NCBI RefSeq assembly: GCF_963678635.1
Contig: NC_087063.1
Coordinates: forward strand, 18,335,814-18,399,813
Length of the DNA: 64,000 nt
Direction of reading: 5' to 3'
Source: Symsagittifera roscoffensis
Lineage: Eukaryota > Xenacoelomorpha > Acoela > Convolutidae
Numbering within the stretch: the first letter of the stretch is position 1; every line of letters begins with the position of its first letter. Made by a program: the position numbers and the translations under genes. Positions 11,263-24,800 of the stretch are shown here, one piece after another. The notes under the pieces were generated by a model. That model saw nothing but the letters and a program-made list of their open reading frames with translations, had not been told where the DNA came from and did no database searches.

Positions 11263-11601
11263 AGAGGCCAAATCTCGACAGTTCCCAAAATTGGAAGCCT
11301 TGTTGCAACTGAGAAAATATCAAAAACTTATAGAAATTTCACGACAGGTTACGCATATTTGCAGTCATGCTTCAGCTATTTTTTTTATTCAGTTTCTTTA
11401 ATTTCAATTTAGATTTTTTTAATGAATTTATTGATTATGATTGTCAGAACTATGCTGTACGCATCATAACGAATCAAAATGTTTAAAGAATGGCAGTTTA
11501 ATTGTTAAGCAAACAGTTTCAGCCATGTTTCAGAACTTCCAGAGAAATGAGTTTTTGGGTTGTCAACTTATCACTGATTGATCGAAAATTATTTGTTTGA
11601 A

Positions 11602-11607
11602 AATAAA
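11602..11607 (+). promoter_or_regulatory. candidate poly(A) signal, calmodulin-like gene
   Basis: AATAAA lies 340 bp past the stop codon, within TTTGAAAATAAAAACG, and is followed by a T/C-rich stretch. AATAAA-like words are common in this AT-rich DNA, so the assignment is tentative. Confidence 0.3.
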
Positions 11608-11817
11608 AACGTATTTCATTCTTTCTTCCTCTCTACTTCCTGTTAATTTTCTGAATTGAATTTTGTGCTAGCCATTGAATTTTCTCAAAAAAAACTGAAT
11701 TTTTCAAGACGAAACCAATCGCAAGCTTTTATGAGAAAAATCGTATTTAGGGCCAATAGTAAGAAACAATTCACCATAAAACTTATACAAAATATATACA
11801 ATAGTTATACGCAGTTC

Positions 11818-12230
11818 CAGGGGCGGATCTAGGATTTTCTCGAGGGAGGGGGGGGGCAGATTTTCAAAATTTTGTTGACCTTTTGTTTTCTAGGTCAATC
11901 AAATTGATTTTCCGAGCTCTCCCCAAGCACGAAGAAGAAGAAATTTTCTGCGAAATTTTCAGCGCCGCAAGCAAAAATTTGAGAAACAGGCCAAAAAAGC
12001 GTTTTTATGCAATTTTTAAAATTTTGACACAAAAAATTGCGTTTTCATTTGGCGCGCGCGTCCTCCCTTGAAAATTAGTGTATATTGGCGCCACAGGCGC
12101 ATTTAGAAAAATTTTAGGGTCCATCAGCCAAAAGTGGATATCTCAAAACAGTACAAAGTTTGGGTCGGCAGGTATTCAAATCCCTAAAGAAGGCGTCCAC
12201 CCCCTCCGTCTCCCCCTAAATCCGCCCCTG
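11818..12230. mobile_element. complete hAT-type MITE, 413 bp
   Basis: The terminal inverted repeats are CAGGGGCGGATCTAGG (left) and its near-complement CCTAAATCCGCCCCTG (right). The element is flanked by a perfect 8-bp direct repeat CGCAGTTC at 11810-11817 and 12231-12238. An 8-bp target duplication with a CAGGGG terminus is characteristic of hAT superfamily non-autonomous elements. There is no transposase coding capacity. The exact target duplication suggests a relatively recent insertion compared with the other copies here. Confidence 0.9.
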
Positions 12231-12960
12231 CGCAGTTCAAAATTACACGGTAATTAGCTAATTGCTTTTAAATGAATACTGGTGAAATTAAATTTATTTT
12301 TCGTCTCATGGGTCTTGATTTTTTGAAAGCAGCAACAGTAATGCAGCTTCGCTTCACTTGCAATACAACATAAGAATAGCAGTGCAAGCTAGCAGACAGA
12401 AAAAGAAAGCTACCAAGTACAAAAAAAAAATTTAAAAAAATTCAAAAACCCACAACTTAAAAAACTGAAGATGTTGTCTGGAATCAAGTTCACTTTGCGG
12501 AAAAAAGGTTCTAAAACACAATCGACGACAATTAATGAGAATTAAAAGACAATTAACCAGGGGCAACTGAGCCGACGAACCTTAAAAAACTTCCCTTTGA
12601 ACCTAAAATATAATTGTTTGAAAACCTTTGAAGTATAAGTTTATTTTAAAAAGTTTTAGCAATTTGTGCGATCGAGAATGAAGCTTAAAACTTATACTTT
12701 ATTTAAAGTGACCCCAAACTAGGTCACTGACCCAATAAATATAAATCTTAATCATTTAAGTTGAATATAGTTTTTGAGCGAAAAACAAACAGCAAAATAA
12801 ACCAAGTCAAGGCTAGTAAAATTAAAATTGGCAAGAATAATTCAAAACATTAAAAGCAACTACCTTGAAAACTACCTTGAATACAACTAAGCTGACAAAA
12901 CACAAGCAGGCAAAGTATAGGCTGACAATTTTTGGAAAGACAAATTTCCAACATGAAAAA

Positions 12961-13030
12961 AAAACAGTTCCTGGTCAGATTCGAACCCTCGACTTTTGCC
13001 ATCCCAGGCGTATTCTTCACCTGCAGGCTA
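12961..13030 (-). repeat. possible tRNA-derived fragment
   Basis: The minus strand reads GAGGGTTCGAATCTGACCAG, with a Pol III B-box-like GGTTCGAAT. The T-stem pairs poorly and no convincing D or anticodon arm is present, so a functional tRNA is unlikely. A degenerate tRNA pseudogene or SINE remnant would fit. Confidence 0.25.
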
Positions 13031-15060
13031 AGTTCCGTACAAGCACAAAAGTTTGAATTAATTATGAACAAGTTATTCTGTTAAGCAAGTTGTTAACACG
13101 AAAAAAATAGTCTTTATTCCGATTTGATAACGCTTGCTAATCGCAATCATACTTATATTTAAGCGAAAAACAGTTTTTATAATAACGTTTTTGTAATACT
13201 AGAAAACAAAAAAATGAAATTCTGATAATTTCAAAAATTAAATAATATATGAAGCAGAAAATTAGATGCCTGCCTATTAATTGGATTTTGGATAAGAGTT
13301 CATTTTTCTGACCACGTCACGAAGTAACGGCAAGTAACTATGAAGTGGCTTGGTTTTTTTTCGCCTAACTGCTCGTCTTGACTCTATTTCAAAAAACTCA
13401 AAAAATTGTGACGAAAAAATCGATGAATGAATGAGCGGAAAAATCGTGACGGAAAAATCGATGAATGAAAGAACTAACTTCATATCTAGTTCTTTTGATT
13501 TTATAACCAAGTTAACCAACCCACCTCTTCGGATGAATTTTGTTGCTTTTTTAAATTACTGTGGTGAAAACATTTTGTGCTCCTGTTGAGGAGCTGAGCC
13601 GGCTATCCTTGTATTCTGAGAACACTTTCAAATTCTTATGGAAAACCAAGTACACTCCACGTTTTATTCATAACCCTCGTAGGGATAAAACACAACGGTA
13701 CATCACAACACGAACAAATTTAAAAACAACAACAACATTTTAATGTTTAATAACAATATCATAAGAAATATCCGTGAATATTCCACCAAATGGATTGAAA
13801 CTAGGGTTGATTCAATAGGAATTAGAAGACAAAAAGTGAAATTATGAGCAAAGAACCCTGATAGCGTCAAGCCTTTTCAAGCGCCACCAAACAACCACTC
13901 ATATTTGTCTAACAATCAAGTCAGTAGGTATACTCTTAATTATGTCATTGGAACTATTCTTAGTCTTTCGATAAAGTAAGTTTGACCGGTGGTTGACAAT
14001 AGAGAAGTTCTGGTGGCTCTGAGTTCTGAATGTATAAGCAGAACATACACATGGCATGAGTAATGAAGTGAAAATTTTATCTATCTGAAAAATAATACAA
14101 CAAAAATTACGTCCTACTTCTCGAATCTTAAGTTATTAATCTTGTAACGAAGAAATACAATTGATATCAGTTATATTGCAATTTTTAAGGAATATGCCTC
14201 AAAAAAAAACTGAACGAAAAAACTCATTACTGTATTAGGGTAGGTAAATTTAAAAAACTATTATTGTTTTCGATGCCAACATAGACAAAAAAAGTTTTAT
14301 TTTTTGAAATGAAGATCTTGAACAAAAAAAACCTCAAGACCAAACTAATAATCCAGATTTTCACGCCTACTCAATTTAACTTCCATCAACCAACTTTTAA
14401 TCATGGATTTAAGTAGAATTTTGAAAAGATAATCGATAGCAAAAAGGTCAACGTGGTTTTCGGACAGATTCACTTCCGTTTGCCTAAGTTGGCACGGCAT
14501 AGCCCTTGTTTGTTTGAAATGGGGGAAATGGTATTATTTTTCCGAAAAAAAAATTAATGCCATTCTGCTATAAATGCCAAAAATCCATTACTGCATGTGT
14601 TTTTGATGGTCATTAATAGTGTATCAATAATGGCCATCAATTTTTGAATAGCCCTGAGTTTAGCACACGAAGAAAACAGCAAAAAAAGATAATGAGTAAT
14701 GAGACACAAAACTAGACTAAATTCGAATGCACTTGTTGAGAAATGAATGCCCAAATAATTAACACTTGAATAAGGAAGGAAAAAATAAGCACCCGAAAAG
14801 CATTGGATGAGACTGAAGCGAAGCCAAAAGTGAAGCAACACAAAACAGCGAGAGAGCTTTTGAATTCTTTATAAACTGCATAGTTAAATACCAGTGGGGG
14901 AAAGGTTTTCAAAAAACAATGATAACAAAAATCAAAAAATCTTGGCACTGAAACCAATCTCCGTATAACATGGATAGTTTTTTATAATAAAAAATGGACG
15001 TTTTAAACTGGATATCTGCATTCCCACCGTTCGACATGAAATGATTAACTTGAACGCTAA

Positions 15061-15066
15061 TTTATT
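15061..15066 (-). promoter_or_regulatory. candidate poly(A) signal, innexin gene
   Basis: Minus-strand AATAAA, 286 bp beyond the innexin stop codon. The base composition makes such hexamers frequent, so this is only a candidate. Confidence 0.3.
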
Positions 15067-15351
15067 AAAGTATAACAGTGAAAAAACATAACTGACTGAA
15101 AACTACTGCAAAAGAAATGCATGTAAGCTTGAGCAGACAATACAATATTTTGGCATCCTAATTGAGAAGTTTTCTACTATTGGCGAGGAATCACAGCGCT
15201 GATGGAATGAATACAAGGCATTAACTACTTTGGCATTGTGACGTTTAATATGTTCGGATGGAAATCAAGACTTTGTCTATAAAGTCTAACGCAACTGGTC
15301 TGACAACTTGTCAAATCAGTCTAGAATATCCAGAAACTCGCATCGGGTAAC

Positions 15352-15875
15352 CTAGCAATGACTAGACTCCCCCCTTGCCTCAAGAGCCTTCGGGTGATTG
15401 TCAAGGTCAAATTGAGACGCCTCGTCATGGGGCGAAGAGAACATCGCGTAGCCGTGATTATGAGTCATAGTAGGGGCGACCGAGTAGTTATTCGCCATTG
15501 CACTACTCACTGGGGGTGCACTGGGGTGGTGTCTAGGCACCCCTTCCCCACCCTGGTTTTGCTGCAGAAGCTTGTCCTGTTGCTTCAAAAACCGCCTAAT
15601 CGATGCCAACTCATCAGGAGAGATGTGGTCCAGGTCCCCCCTCGGAAAATGATGTTTTTCTGGTTCAGATGAAACTCCACTATGTACATCATCTAAATCG
15701 TCCATTAGTCCTTCGGCCATTTTGTTCGTGAGTGCGTGGTGGGCTCGACTGCTGCTGAATCCTCCGGCCGATGCATAAGAAGGCGGCATTGAGCCTTTGC
15801 GAGAGGGAGGCAGCAACTTTTGCAGCGAGCTCCTGCGACTACTCAGACCGGATCTGGAGCCTTTGGATGAAATCG
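15352..15875 (-). CDS. innexin exon 7 (terminal)
   Basis: The acceptor is TTGATACAG|CGATTTC. It encodes about 173 residues of the cytosolic tail, low in recognised family motifs but open throughout and GC-richer than its surroundings. It starts with SSKGSRSGLSSRRSSLQK, continues with Met-, Ser- and His-rich text, and ends ESSHC and TAG. Tails of innexins diverge quickly, so lack of motif is expected. Confidence 0.87.
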
Positions 15876-18800
15876 CTGTATCAAGAAAAAATATCCCAAC
15901 GTTAAATGTTAACAGTTTTCTTAATGAGTTCGTGAGAATCTATGTTCTTTTTTAAGTAACAATCGATACGTTACATTTAGTAACTTTTTCGAGAAATCCA
16001 TAACTATCAGTGAGTACTCATGAGTCCCGGATCTCACCTTGAAGAGTCTTAGGGTTCATGCGTGATGTTTTAGAGTTATATACTGATATTGTATATCCTT
16101 CAGACTAAAAATATCAAACTCAAAATGAGATCTAACATCTTGTAGCTCACTTACAAGGCTGGGATTGTTCATCAGACTTGTCCTTGTCTTTGCTCTGTTG
16201 GTTTTGGAAGTTGTGGAATAGGGCGGCCAACATCTCCGAGACGACGAGTGAAGTCGTGTTCTTGCTTATGAGTCGGATGACGAACACTCCGTCGTGCTGC
16301 AGGTAGTCGTCCATGAAAGGCACCACGTGTCTCTGAAGAGCATCATAATTAAGTAAATGCTGACACCAATCATTTTCTTTGCTTTTGATCATTTTAATGC
16401 CAATAGTTTGTAACTGTGGACAAGTATTGCCTATTTACAGGGGCAAGTATTAAGCATATACTGTCGACAAATTTGATTGCTGCGCTGACCATAATGTCTT
16501 TTATAATGTCTGTGGCACCATTTCAACATGACCAATTTCAAACCAACTCTTGAACTTATCTAAGGGCCCAAAAGTCTAATCTTTCAGTTTACCATCTCGT
16601 GTTTTTTTTTTCATTTTACATAAAAAGCTGATTCTAGTCAACAAAATAACATTAGGTACGAGCGAACTCCACTCACGATGTTGTGTGCAGTGTTCATCTG
16701 GTCCATGAGAGTCAAGTGTTTCCGGATGTATGCATATCTGTTTCTGCGGAGCACAAGGCGCCACAGCCAGAGGGCGAAGTTGAAGGAGTTGAGGAGTGCC
16801 ATGAACATGAGGAGGAACCAGACGAAGAGGAAGATCCTCTCGTTGAACAGATTGATACTCAACACACACTGCACAGTCACTGGCTGGATCGTCCCCATCT
16901 TCCTCACCTACACAACAACATCGAAAATCTCAAGCAAACATTCACAAACGAACAATAAAAAACAACAGACAAATTGATTGGAAAGAAAAAAATTACACAG
17001 GTGAAGCGGAGCTTCGCATCACTTGCGATCGATACAACACAAACATAAACAAGACTGCTCGTATCAGGGTGAAGCCCTGAATGTTCCGACTGCCTTTTAA
17101 AGTTTATGGAGCAGTAATAACATTAAAAAATTAAATGTAAGAAAAAATAAAATGAACAATTTTTTTTCTTCTAAAAATTGAAATTTTTTATGAAAATCAT
17201 CCCCATCCCCCCACACGCCATACAAAATACAAAAGGATAGATTTTGCTCCTTGTAACAAACCAGTTATGGCGAATAAGCTTCTTTTAACCAATTTGGAAC
17301 AATTTCTAAGACGGATTAAATCTCCGCTCACGCGTTAATAGCGCGAATTATATCGCGCGTTAATTGTCCCAAATTGGTCAAAATGGCCAAAGTAGCAATC
17401 TTTAAAGCCCCATAACTTTACGAAAAATGTGAAATATCTTTTCAAATTTGAGCTCAGGACAACAATACCTTACGAATGATACAAAAAAATTCCGTCAAAA
17501 ATGGCTAGTTAAAAAGTCGAAATTTGTCTGAAGAAAAAAAACCCACCCCGAGCACAAATATTCCGCTACTTTCGTATCGAAAATCGGAACAATAAACAAA
17601 AAAAGTAAATTTGAACAAAAATTGAATAAAAAAGAAGAAAAATGTTGACAAAAAACTAGGTCTACCAAAGCGCTCACACGTCGTACGCATGTACCAAACC
17701 ATTCACATGCCAAACAAAACAATTGAATATCAAATTAACAACTGAACAAAACTTACGTTGCATCAGAAAGCCGACAAATTTTGAGCAGAAAACAGTTGAG
17801 CCTAACAAAAAAGATTTTTTGTTTGTAAAAAAAATTCCAATCCCCCTGAAACTACAATGGACAACACTTGCACAAAATATACTGAAACTGAAATAATACA
17901 GAGTAGATTAGCATGGCCCCTGGCTTGCTGTATTCATTCATTATGTTCTGCGGTTAGAATAATGATATTCGCAAAAAAATTTAAAACGTTTAACTAGTCT
18001 CTTCTTTAGAATTCACTCCCTTTTCAAGTAAAAATCCATACTTATTTTGATTGAAATGAAACGTAATTCACATAATTTGAAAGCTATTAACCTGAAAAAA
18101 TCACTCAAAATGCCAAAAGAGTAAGAAAAGAACAAATTTCGAAAAAAAAAAGCCAAAAAGACTCAATATCGTGGTTTTTGATCTGGCCGAGCTTAATGAA
18201 ATGATTCTAAAATTTTTCAAATCACATCATTGCGGACAGTACAGAATTACAACTTCTATGAACATGGAGCCAACAAGAAGCAATTGCCGAATCACAACAT
18301 CCCGACCAAAAAAGTGTCGCCAACTTCCACATCCGCTATAAGTAAGCAACTCGTTCCTTACATCGCCGTAGGAAGTAAGCAACCCGACGATCCTGCAACC
18401 CGAAAAACTCTAAACTGAGCAATAGCTTGCGCAATTTTCCATTAAAATGTTGGCTTGACAGTATTGGCCTTATAAATCAAAAATGGATGGGAAAATTGCT
18501 ATTCACTCGTGAAAAAACTCGTCAGCTGGATTATTTTGTGGTGGTACCCAGCTCAGTCGAGTAACCGGGGTATTTTCCAGCCAGAGTACTATATGGGCAG
18601 GCGTTTTTTCGTCTTACTAAATGGGGCAGGTGCTGTTGAAGTGACCAAGATGTCACAAGAAACAAACAAGAAAAGCGCTATAATACAGTGAGGACTGCTA
18701 GACCTGAAAAGCGCTTGCTACCTAGCTATTGACTACCTTGAGTGCACCGATTGCACAGAAACTTTCCAGACATGAGACCATTGATTCCCTGCTAGCAAGC

Positions 18801-21800
18801 CAGGTGACAGCTCGTTTTCCCTGCAAACTATCACATAAAATTGCATGTGACAAATCAATTGTCATTGCAACGCAAACTCGAACACTTGAGACTCAAGTGC
18901 GAGCGTTGAGGAGAATCGAAGATAATCATAACAAAGGCTCCCTAAATCGACACTTATAGTATCTGGGCGAATAGAAAGGCAAACAATCCCATCGAAAAGG
19001 ACTTCCTTTAGACGCCGCCGAGTGCAGACCACCGCCTCCTCTTCAAATGATTGGTAGTCCTAAATGGCTTTTCGCGATAAACGTTCGAAGTGCGTATCTG
19101 CCTCTAGTTTTGAAAAGGAAACCAACTGATATCTACATTGAAAAACTTGCAAAAAAGCTGAGCGGGAAATTCAAGCAATCAGCTGCGTGGATTACTAACA
19201 TCGAAAATGAACACTGACATGTACTAGTTTCAGTCCCTACTGAATCGGAATCGACGGAAGGGCTGCAAGAACGGGCTAAAAATGACTCAGAGATAAGAGA
19301 AGGCCAAATTAGAGCCACTAAAATTCTTGTATAAGGACCGAGAATGATGTACGTCAACCAACAGGCCAAGCTCCATCAGTCAATTTTTCTCAAACTGGCC
19401 TAACCTCGTGGTAAAAAAGGACATCTACCATTTCATGGGTAGGATTGCAAGTGGATGTACCACTGGAAACCATGAACTATATGGGTGCTTCAGGGCGAGC
19501 TTATGATTCTCGATTTAAGAGTGGGAGCGATCTGGATGCCCTCTATAAAGCGAAGATGGAACAGTTTAAACAGAGTGGCGGAAAAAACTTGAAAAACTAC
19601 GACCCAAAGAGCATAGGAAAAACAAGAAATGGCGCGACACAGCCGACGCACTACTATTATTTCAGAGGAAATGAAAGCGCTCATATCACAGCTATTAGAA
19701 ACTTTCAAAACCGCAAAAGGCTCATTAAAACCTCCGCTTCTATTTCCTGAAATCGATGGAGTTTGAAAAGATCAAGTTCCACATTGCAATTGCATTGGTG
19801 ACCCTGATAATTGTATCGCATGGTGCGAACACTACAAAAAAGCGACACGCATCTTCCTGTCTACAGGTGTGCGAGAGATTAAAACTCGTTCGAAAGCTTC
19901 ATATCTCAATATCAACCAGATGATACCAAGTAACTCTATGAATGCCGTAAGTATGCAATCATTACTCCAAGACGGAACCCAAAAAGTCGAAGCAAAAGAC
20001 ATTTTTCTACCCCAAGCACTGCCTCAACTAAATTAAGATGACGTAAAGTCTTTTTCAGATGACAAACTGGAGATATGTTTCTATCGAAGAGGCATACCAG
20101 CATGGGACAAAGTCCAGAAGCTGTCTCACTATCTTGCAGACGTTGATAGAAACAAACTTTGCTTCACCGATTTGGAAGCGAAACTGATCATGGATTCTAC
20201 ACCGCGCTCGACGAATACGATAATAGCCCTATGCAATATCGTCAATCTACATCAAAATCAAGTTCAACAAGACGCTTTGGAAGGACTCGTTCAGGACACA
20301 TTAGACTAGATCACATATGTAGGTGTTTTATGTCAGCCGAGTTTCCAGCCCAATTTCCCTCAAAGTCACCAGTGACCGTGGATTTTTTCTTATACTTCTT
20401 TTAAGGCATCCCATTCCCATCCAAAACGCAAAAAGCGGGGCCCGTAAGCTTGTATCTCGATACAAATTTATAATTAATGACTATGTGGCTATGGGACAAA
20501 CGGTTCTGAAATTAAGCTCCTGAAAGCTTAACTCAGTCTAATCAATGTGAACCTTAGAACAGTTCAGCTATGATTTGAAGATAAGTCTAGAGAAGATGAA
20601 ACAAGCAAGTGAGAAATTTCCAACTGTTCCGCCACCAAAACCATCAACTATAGCGGCACTTCAGCCCATGGAACCTCCAAAAACCGTGCCACCAGTAATC
20701 ATTTCCGTCATAAATGAGCCAACCGACACGGCAGGGTAAGCAAAAACGAAAAACTTTGCACACATGTCACCAACAACCAAATGGTAGATAGAGAAAGCGC
20801 TAGAAAAAGCTGCCAATTGAAGTGACACCTCAAGTCAAGAAAGCTGTGAGAAGATACACGTTTCGGAAAGCCAAGGTTTTATTGAGCACTTGAGCGACAA
20901 TTTTAAAGCAGACACCGTTTGAGTAGCAAAAAAAATTGTATTCGTAATAAATTAAATTTGTAAACTATACTCCTGAAATTACGATGAACAACACTTGCAG
21001 CACATGTACTGAAACTGAAACGATACAGAGAAGATAAGAATAGCACCTGCACATAGGCCGGGGTAAGAACTTCTCTGTTTTAGAAGAAAGGGAAAAGAGA
21101 GAAAGGGGGAGAAAAAAATATCTGACTAAGGTTTGCTGTATTCATTAATGTTGTTCTGCAATCAGAATAATGCAATTCGCAGAAAATTCTTTTACTTTTG
21201 ATTTGTCTCTTATTACGATTTTACTACCATTTCTTTTAAAATCCACACTTATTTTGATTGAAATGGAAGTTGTTCTACACCATTTGAAAGCTTTTAACCT
21301 GAATAAATAACTGAAAATGCCACAAAAAAAAAGAAAAGAACTAATTTCATAATAAAAAGCCAGAAAAGACTCAATGTTGTTCAGTTTTACAACAGAAAAT
21401 ATCAAAAAAGGCTTTTAGAAAACATCAGAAAAACATGGTTTTTGATCCGCCGAGCTTAATGAAATGTTGCTTTAAGATATCAAATCACATCATTGCGGAT
21501 GACACAAAGCGAAAAGAGTTAAATATCTTTTCAAGGTCCTAATTTTTAACAAATTCAGTTTCGAATTTGAGTTTTGTATTGGATAAGATCAACCAATTGT
21601 ACAAAAACTCCAAAATTCTACAAAAACTCCAACTATTCTGGAATTCTGAACAAAAGTAGAAACCTGACAAAAAATTATTGAAAAAGGAAAGCAAAAAGCC
21701 TTGCCTAATCAGGGAAAAACTATAAATTGATCTAAACAGGTAATAAGCAGGATGAGCTCAAAATTCAAAGTTAACAACAATGCCATTTAACGCTAAATCG

Positions 21801-24800
21801 AAAGGCAGATCTACAAAAACTTGCCTTGTACTAGAGGAAAAGCTCCTCGGCCATTGACGTGGGCTGCCGCTGATGTTAAAAAAATCAAAAATGCGCTATG
21901 TCAAATGAAATTCCAATTTCTATGAACATGGAGCCAACGAGACGCAATTGCCGAATCACAGCATCCCGACGAAAAAAGTGTCGTCAACTTCCAGTGCACC
22001 GATTGCACAGGAACTTTCCAGACATGAGACCATTGATTTCCTTGCTAGCAGACCAGGTGGCAGACCAATTTCCTTGCATACAGACATATAAATTTGCATG
22101 TGACAATCAATTGTAAATGCAAAGCAAAATCGAACACTTGGGACTCATGTGCGAGCGTTATGACGAGAAACGAAGATTACCATAACGAAGGCTCCCTGAA
22201 TAGACACTTATAGTATCTGGGCCAGTATGAAGGCTAACAATCCCATCGGTGTTTATCAGTGTTCAGGTTTGAAAAGTGTATCTCTACGGACAAATTTTGA
22301 AGATGGATTCAACTAAGACAAATCGCAAAAAAGCTCAGCGGATAACTCAAGCAATCAGCTTCGTGGGTTACTAATGTCGGAAATGAACACCGACAGGTAC
22401 AAATTTGAGTCTTTACTGAATCGGAATCGACTAAAAGGCTTCAAGAAAATGACAAAAAAATTGACTCAGAGATACCAGAAGTCCAAAATAGAGTCATTTA
22501 GAGTCTTGTATGTTGACTGAGGATGCTGTACATCAACCAACATGCCAAGCTTCATCAAACGATTGTTCTCAAATTAGCCTAATCTCAAGGTAAGAATAGA
22601 CATCTACCATTTCATGCGTAGAATTGCAAGTGGATGTATCACTGAAAGCCACCAACTACATGGGTGCTTCATGGCGAGCTTATAATTTGCGACTTACGAG
22701 TGAGACCCGATCTGGATGCACTCTATGAAAAGAAGAAGGAAGAGTTTGTACAGAAAGGCGGAAGAAACGTGCGAAAAACTACGACCCGGAGAAGCATGTG
22801 ACGAGAAAAAAAAACAAACGGCCCGACACTGCCGACAACCTCATAGGAATCCAGAGGAAAGGAAAGCAGTCATATCACACCTATTGGAAATTTTCATAAG
22901 CGTGAAAAACGTATTAGATCCTCCGCTTCTACGTCCTGAAATCAATGCAACTTGGAAAGACCACGTGCGACAGTGCAATAGCATTAGTGACCCTGATAGC
23001 TGTATGGATAGTGCGAACACTGCAAAAGGACGACACGCAGCTTCCTACCTACAGGTGTGCGAGAGGTTCAAATTCGCTAGAAAGCTTCCGTCTCCATATC
23101 AACTAGATGATACCAAGTAACTCTAGGATTGCCGTAAATATGCAAACATTACTCATAGACGAGCCGTTCGGTGGAACAACGATCGGGCTGCTGCTGTTTT
23201 CCAGAAACTTAACTTTATAACTTCGGATGTGATTTGGCTAGCAAAAGTTCGTATAGCCTCGACTACTGTGTTCGAAGGCAGTACCAGGGTTGAAAGCCCA
23301 AACAAATTCAATGGAGAGCTATTTGGTGTAGAGTACTTCTTGCTCAAACAATCATGGTCAAGCGCAAAGAAAAACAAAGTAAATCAGAAGTTAAAAAAAG
23401 TTAATGTTTCAATAGCAAAAGAAAGCGAAAGCTTCCAAGAAGTCGAATCAACTGACAATTTGCTAGCCCAAGCACTGCCTCAACTAAACGAAGATGACGT
23501 AGAACAATTTTTCAGGTGACAAATTGGATAAATACAACAATCAAAGGGGCACACCATGATGGGGAAAAGTCGAGAAGCGGTCTCGCTATTTTACAGACGT
23601 TGCTAGAAACAAACTTTGCTTTACCGATTTTTAAGCAAAACTGATTGATCATGGACTTCTACAACGCGCTCGAAGAATGCGATAAAAAATCAATTCGGTA
23701 TCATCAATATTCATCAAAATCAAGTGCAACAACGTGATTTGTAATGAATCGTTCAGGACACAATGGGTTAGATCACAAATGAAGGTGAACGATGTCGGCA
23801 ATATTTTTTGTATACTTCTTTTAAGGCATCCCATTCCCATCCAAAACGCAAAAAGCGGGGCCCGTAAGCTTGTATCTCGATACAAATTTATAATTAATGA
23901 CTATGTGGCTATGGGACAAACGGTTCTGAACTTAAGCTCCTGAAAGCTTAACTCAGTCTAATCAATGTGAACCTTAGAACAGTTCAGCTATGATTTAAAG
24001 ATAAGTCTAGAGAAGATGAAACAAGCAAGTGAGAAATTTCCAACTGTTCCGCCACCAAAACCATCAACTATAGCGGCACTTCAGCCCATGAAACCTCCAA
24101 AAACCGTGCCACCAATAAACATTTCCGTCATAAATGAGCCAACCGACACATTAGGACAAGCAAAAACGAAAAACTTTGCACGCGATTCACGAACAAAAAA
24201 ATAACGGATACAGAAAGCGTTAGCAAAATCGGCTAATGAAAGTGACCCTCAAGTCACAAAAGTTGTGAAAAAATACACGTACTCGGATTGTCAAGCTTTT
24301 ATGAACGAACCTGGACATGGTCAGTATAGAGGAAAACGATTTTGTCAGCGTGCGTCCAATCAACCCCCATACAAGAAATGGCTACAACAGCAGCCTGCTG
24401 TTTTCCAGGAACGAAAAAAGAAAAAAATAGCCACTTCTTCCTTTTCTGGAAAACAAACTTCTACAGAAGTTGTTCTACATTAAATCTTTCTCAGTACTCA
24501 AGAAGTTTCGGTCTCGATTTTAACTCAACACTTGCTAGACTCAATTAATTTAGATGATGCTTTAAGCAGCAATTCATAAATTGTAAGCTTTTTCATCATT
24601 GATCCAACTTTTGTTTCATAATATGTTTCATCTTTGTTTCATCTAGAGTCATAATTGTTTCATTTATATTTCATGTTTTTTTTTTTTCATCTCGAGTGGT
24701 AATTGTTGCATCTCGAGTGGTAATTGTTGCATCTCGAGTAGTAATTGTTGCGAAAGTCCAATAAATTAATTTTAACCGAAAAAGTTCCAGTTGCATCAAC

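Larger units (their letters stand above)
11263..15351. other. intergenic between convergent genes
   Basis: It contains the two 3' untranslated regions, one intact hAT-type MITE, and AT-rich DNA with a short repeated phrase (AAAAATCGATGAATGAA at 13415 and 13455). No additional exon is supported on either strand. Confidence 0.6.

Noticed and set aside
15358-15672. Plus-strand frame of 104 codons
   Set aside because: Antisense shadow of innexin exon 7, which has the splice signals and gene context.
16683-16958. Plus-strand frame rich in Glu and His (HEHEEEPDEEEDPLVEQ)
   Set aside because: It lies exactly antisense to innexin exon 5 with its TM4 and basic segment, so the acidic text is a complement artefact.
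17864-21054. Functional U6 snRNA genes
   Set aside because: Both fragments are truncated after the 5' half and carry substitutions in conserved positions.
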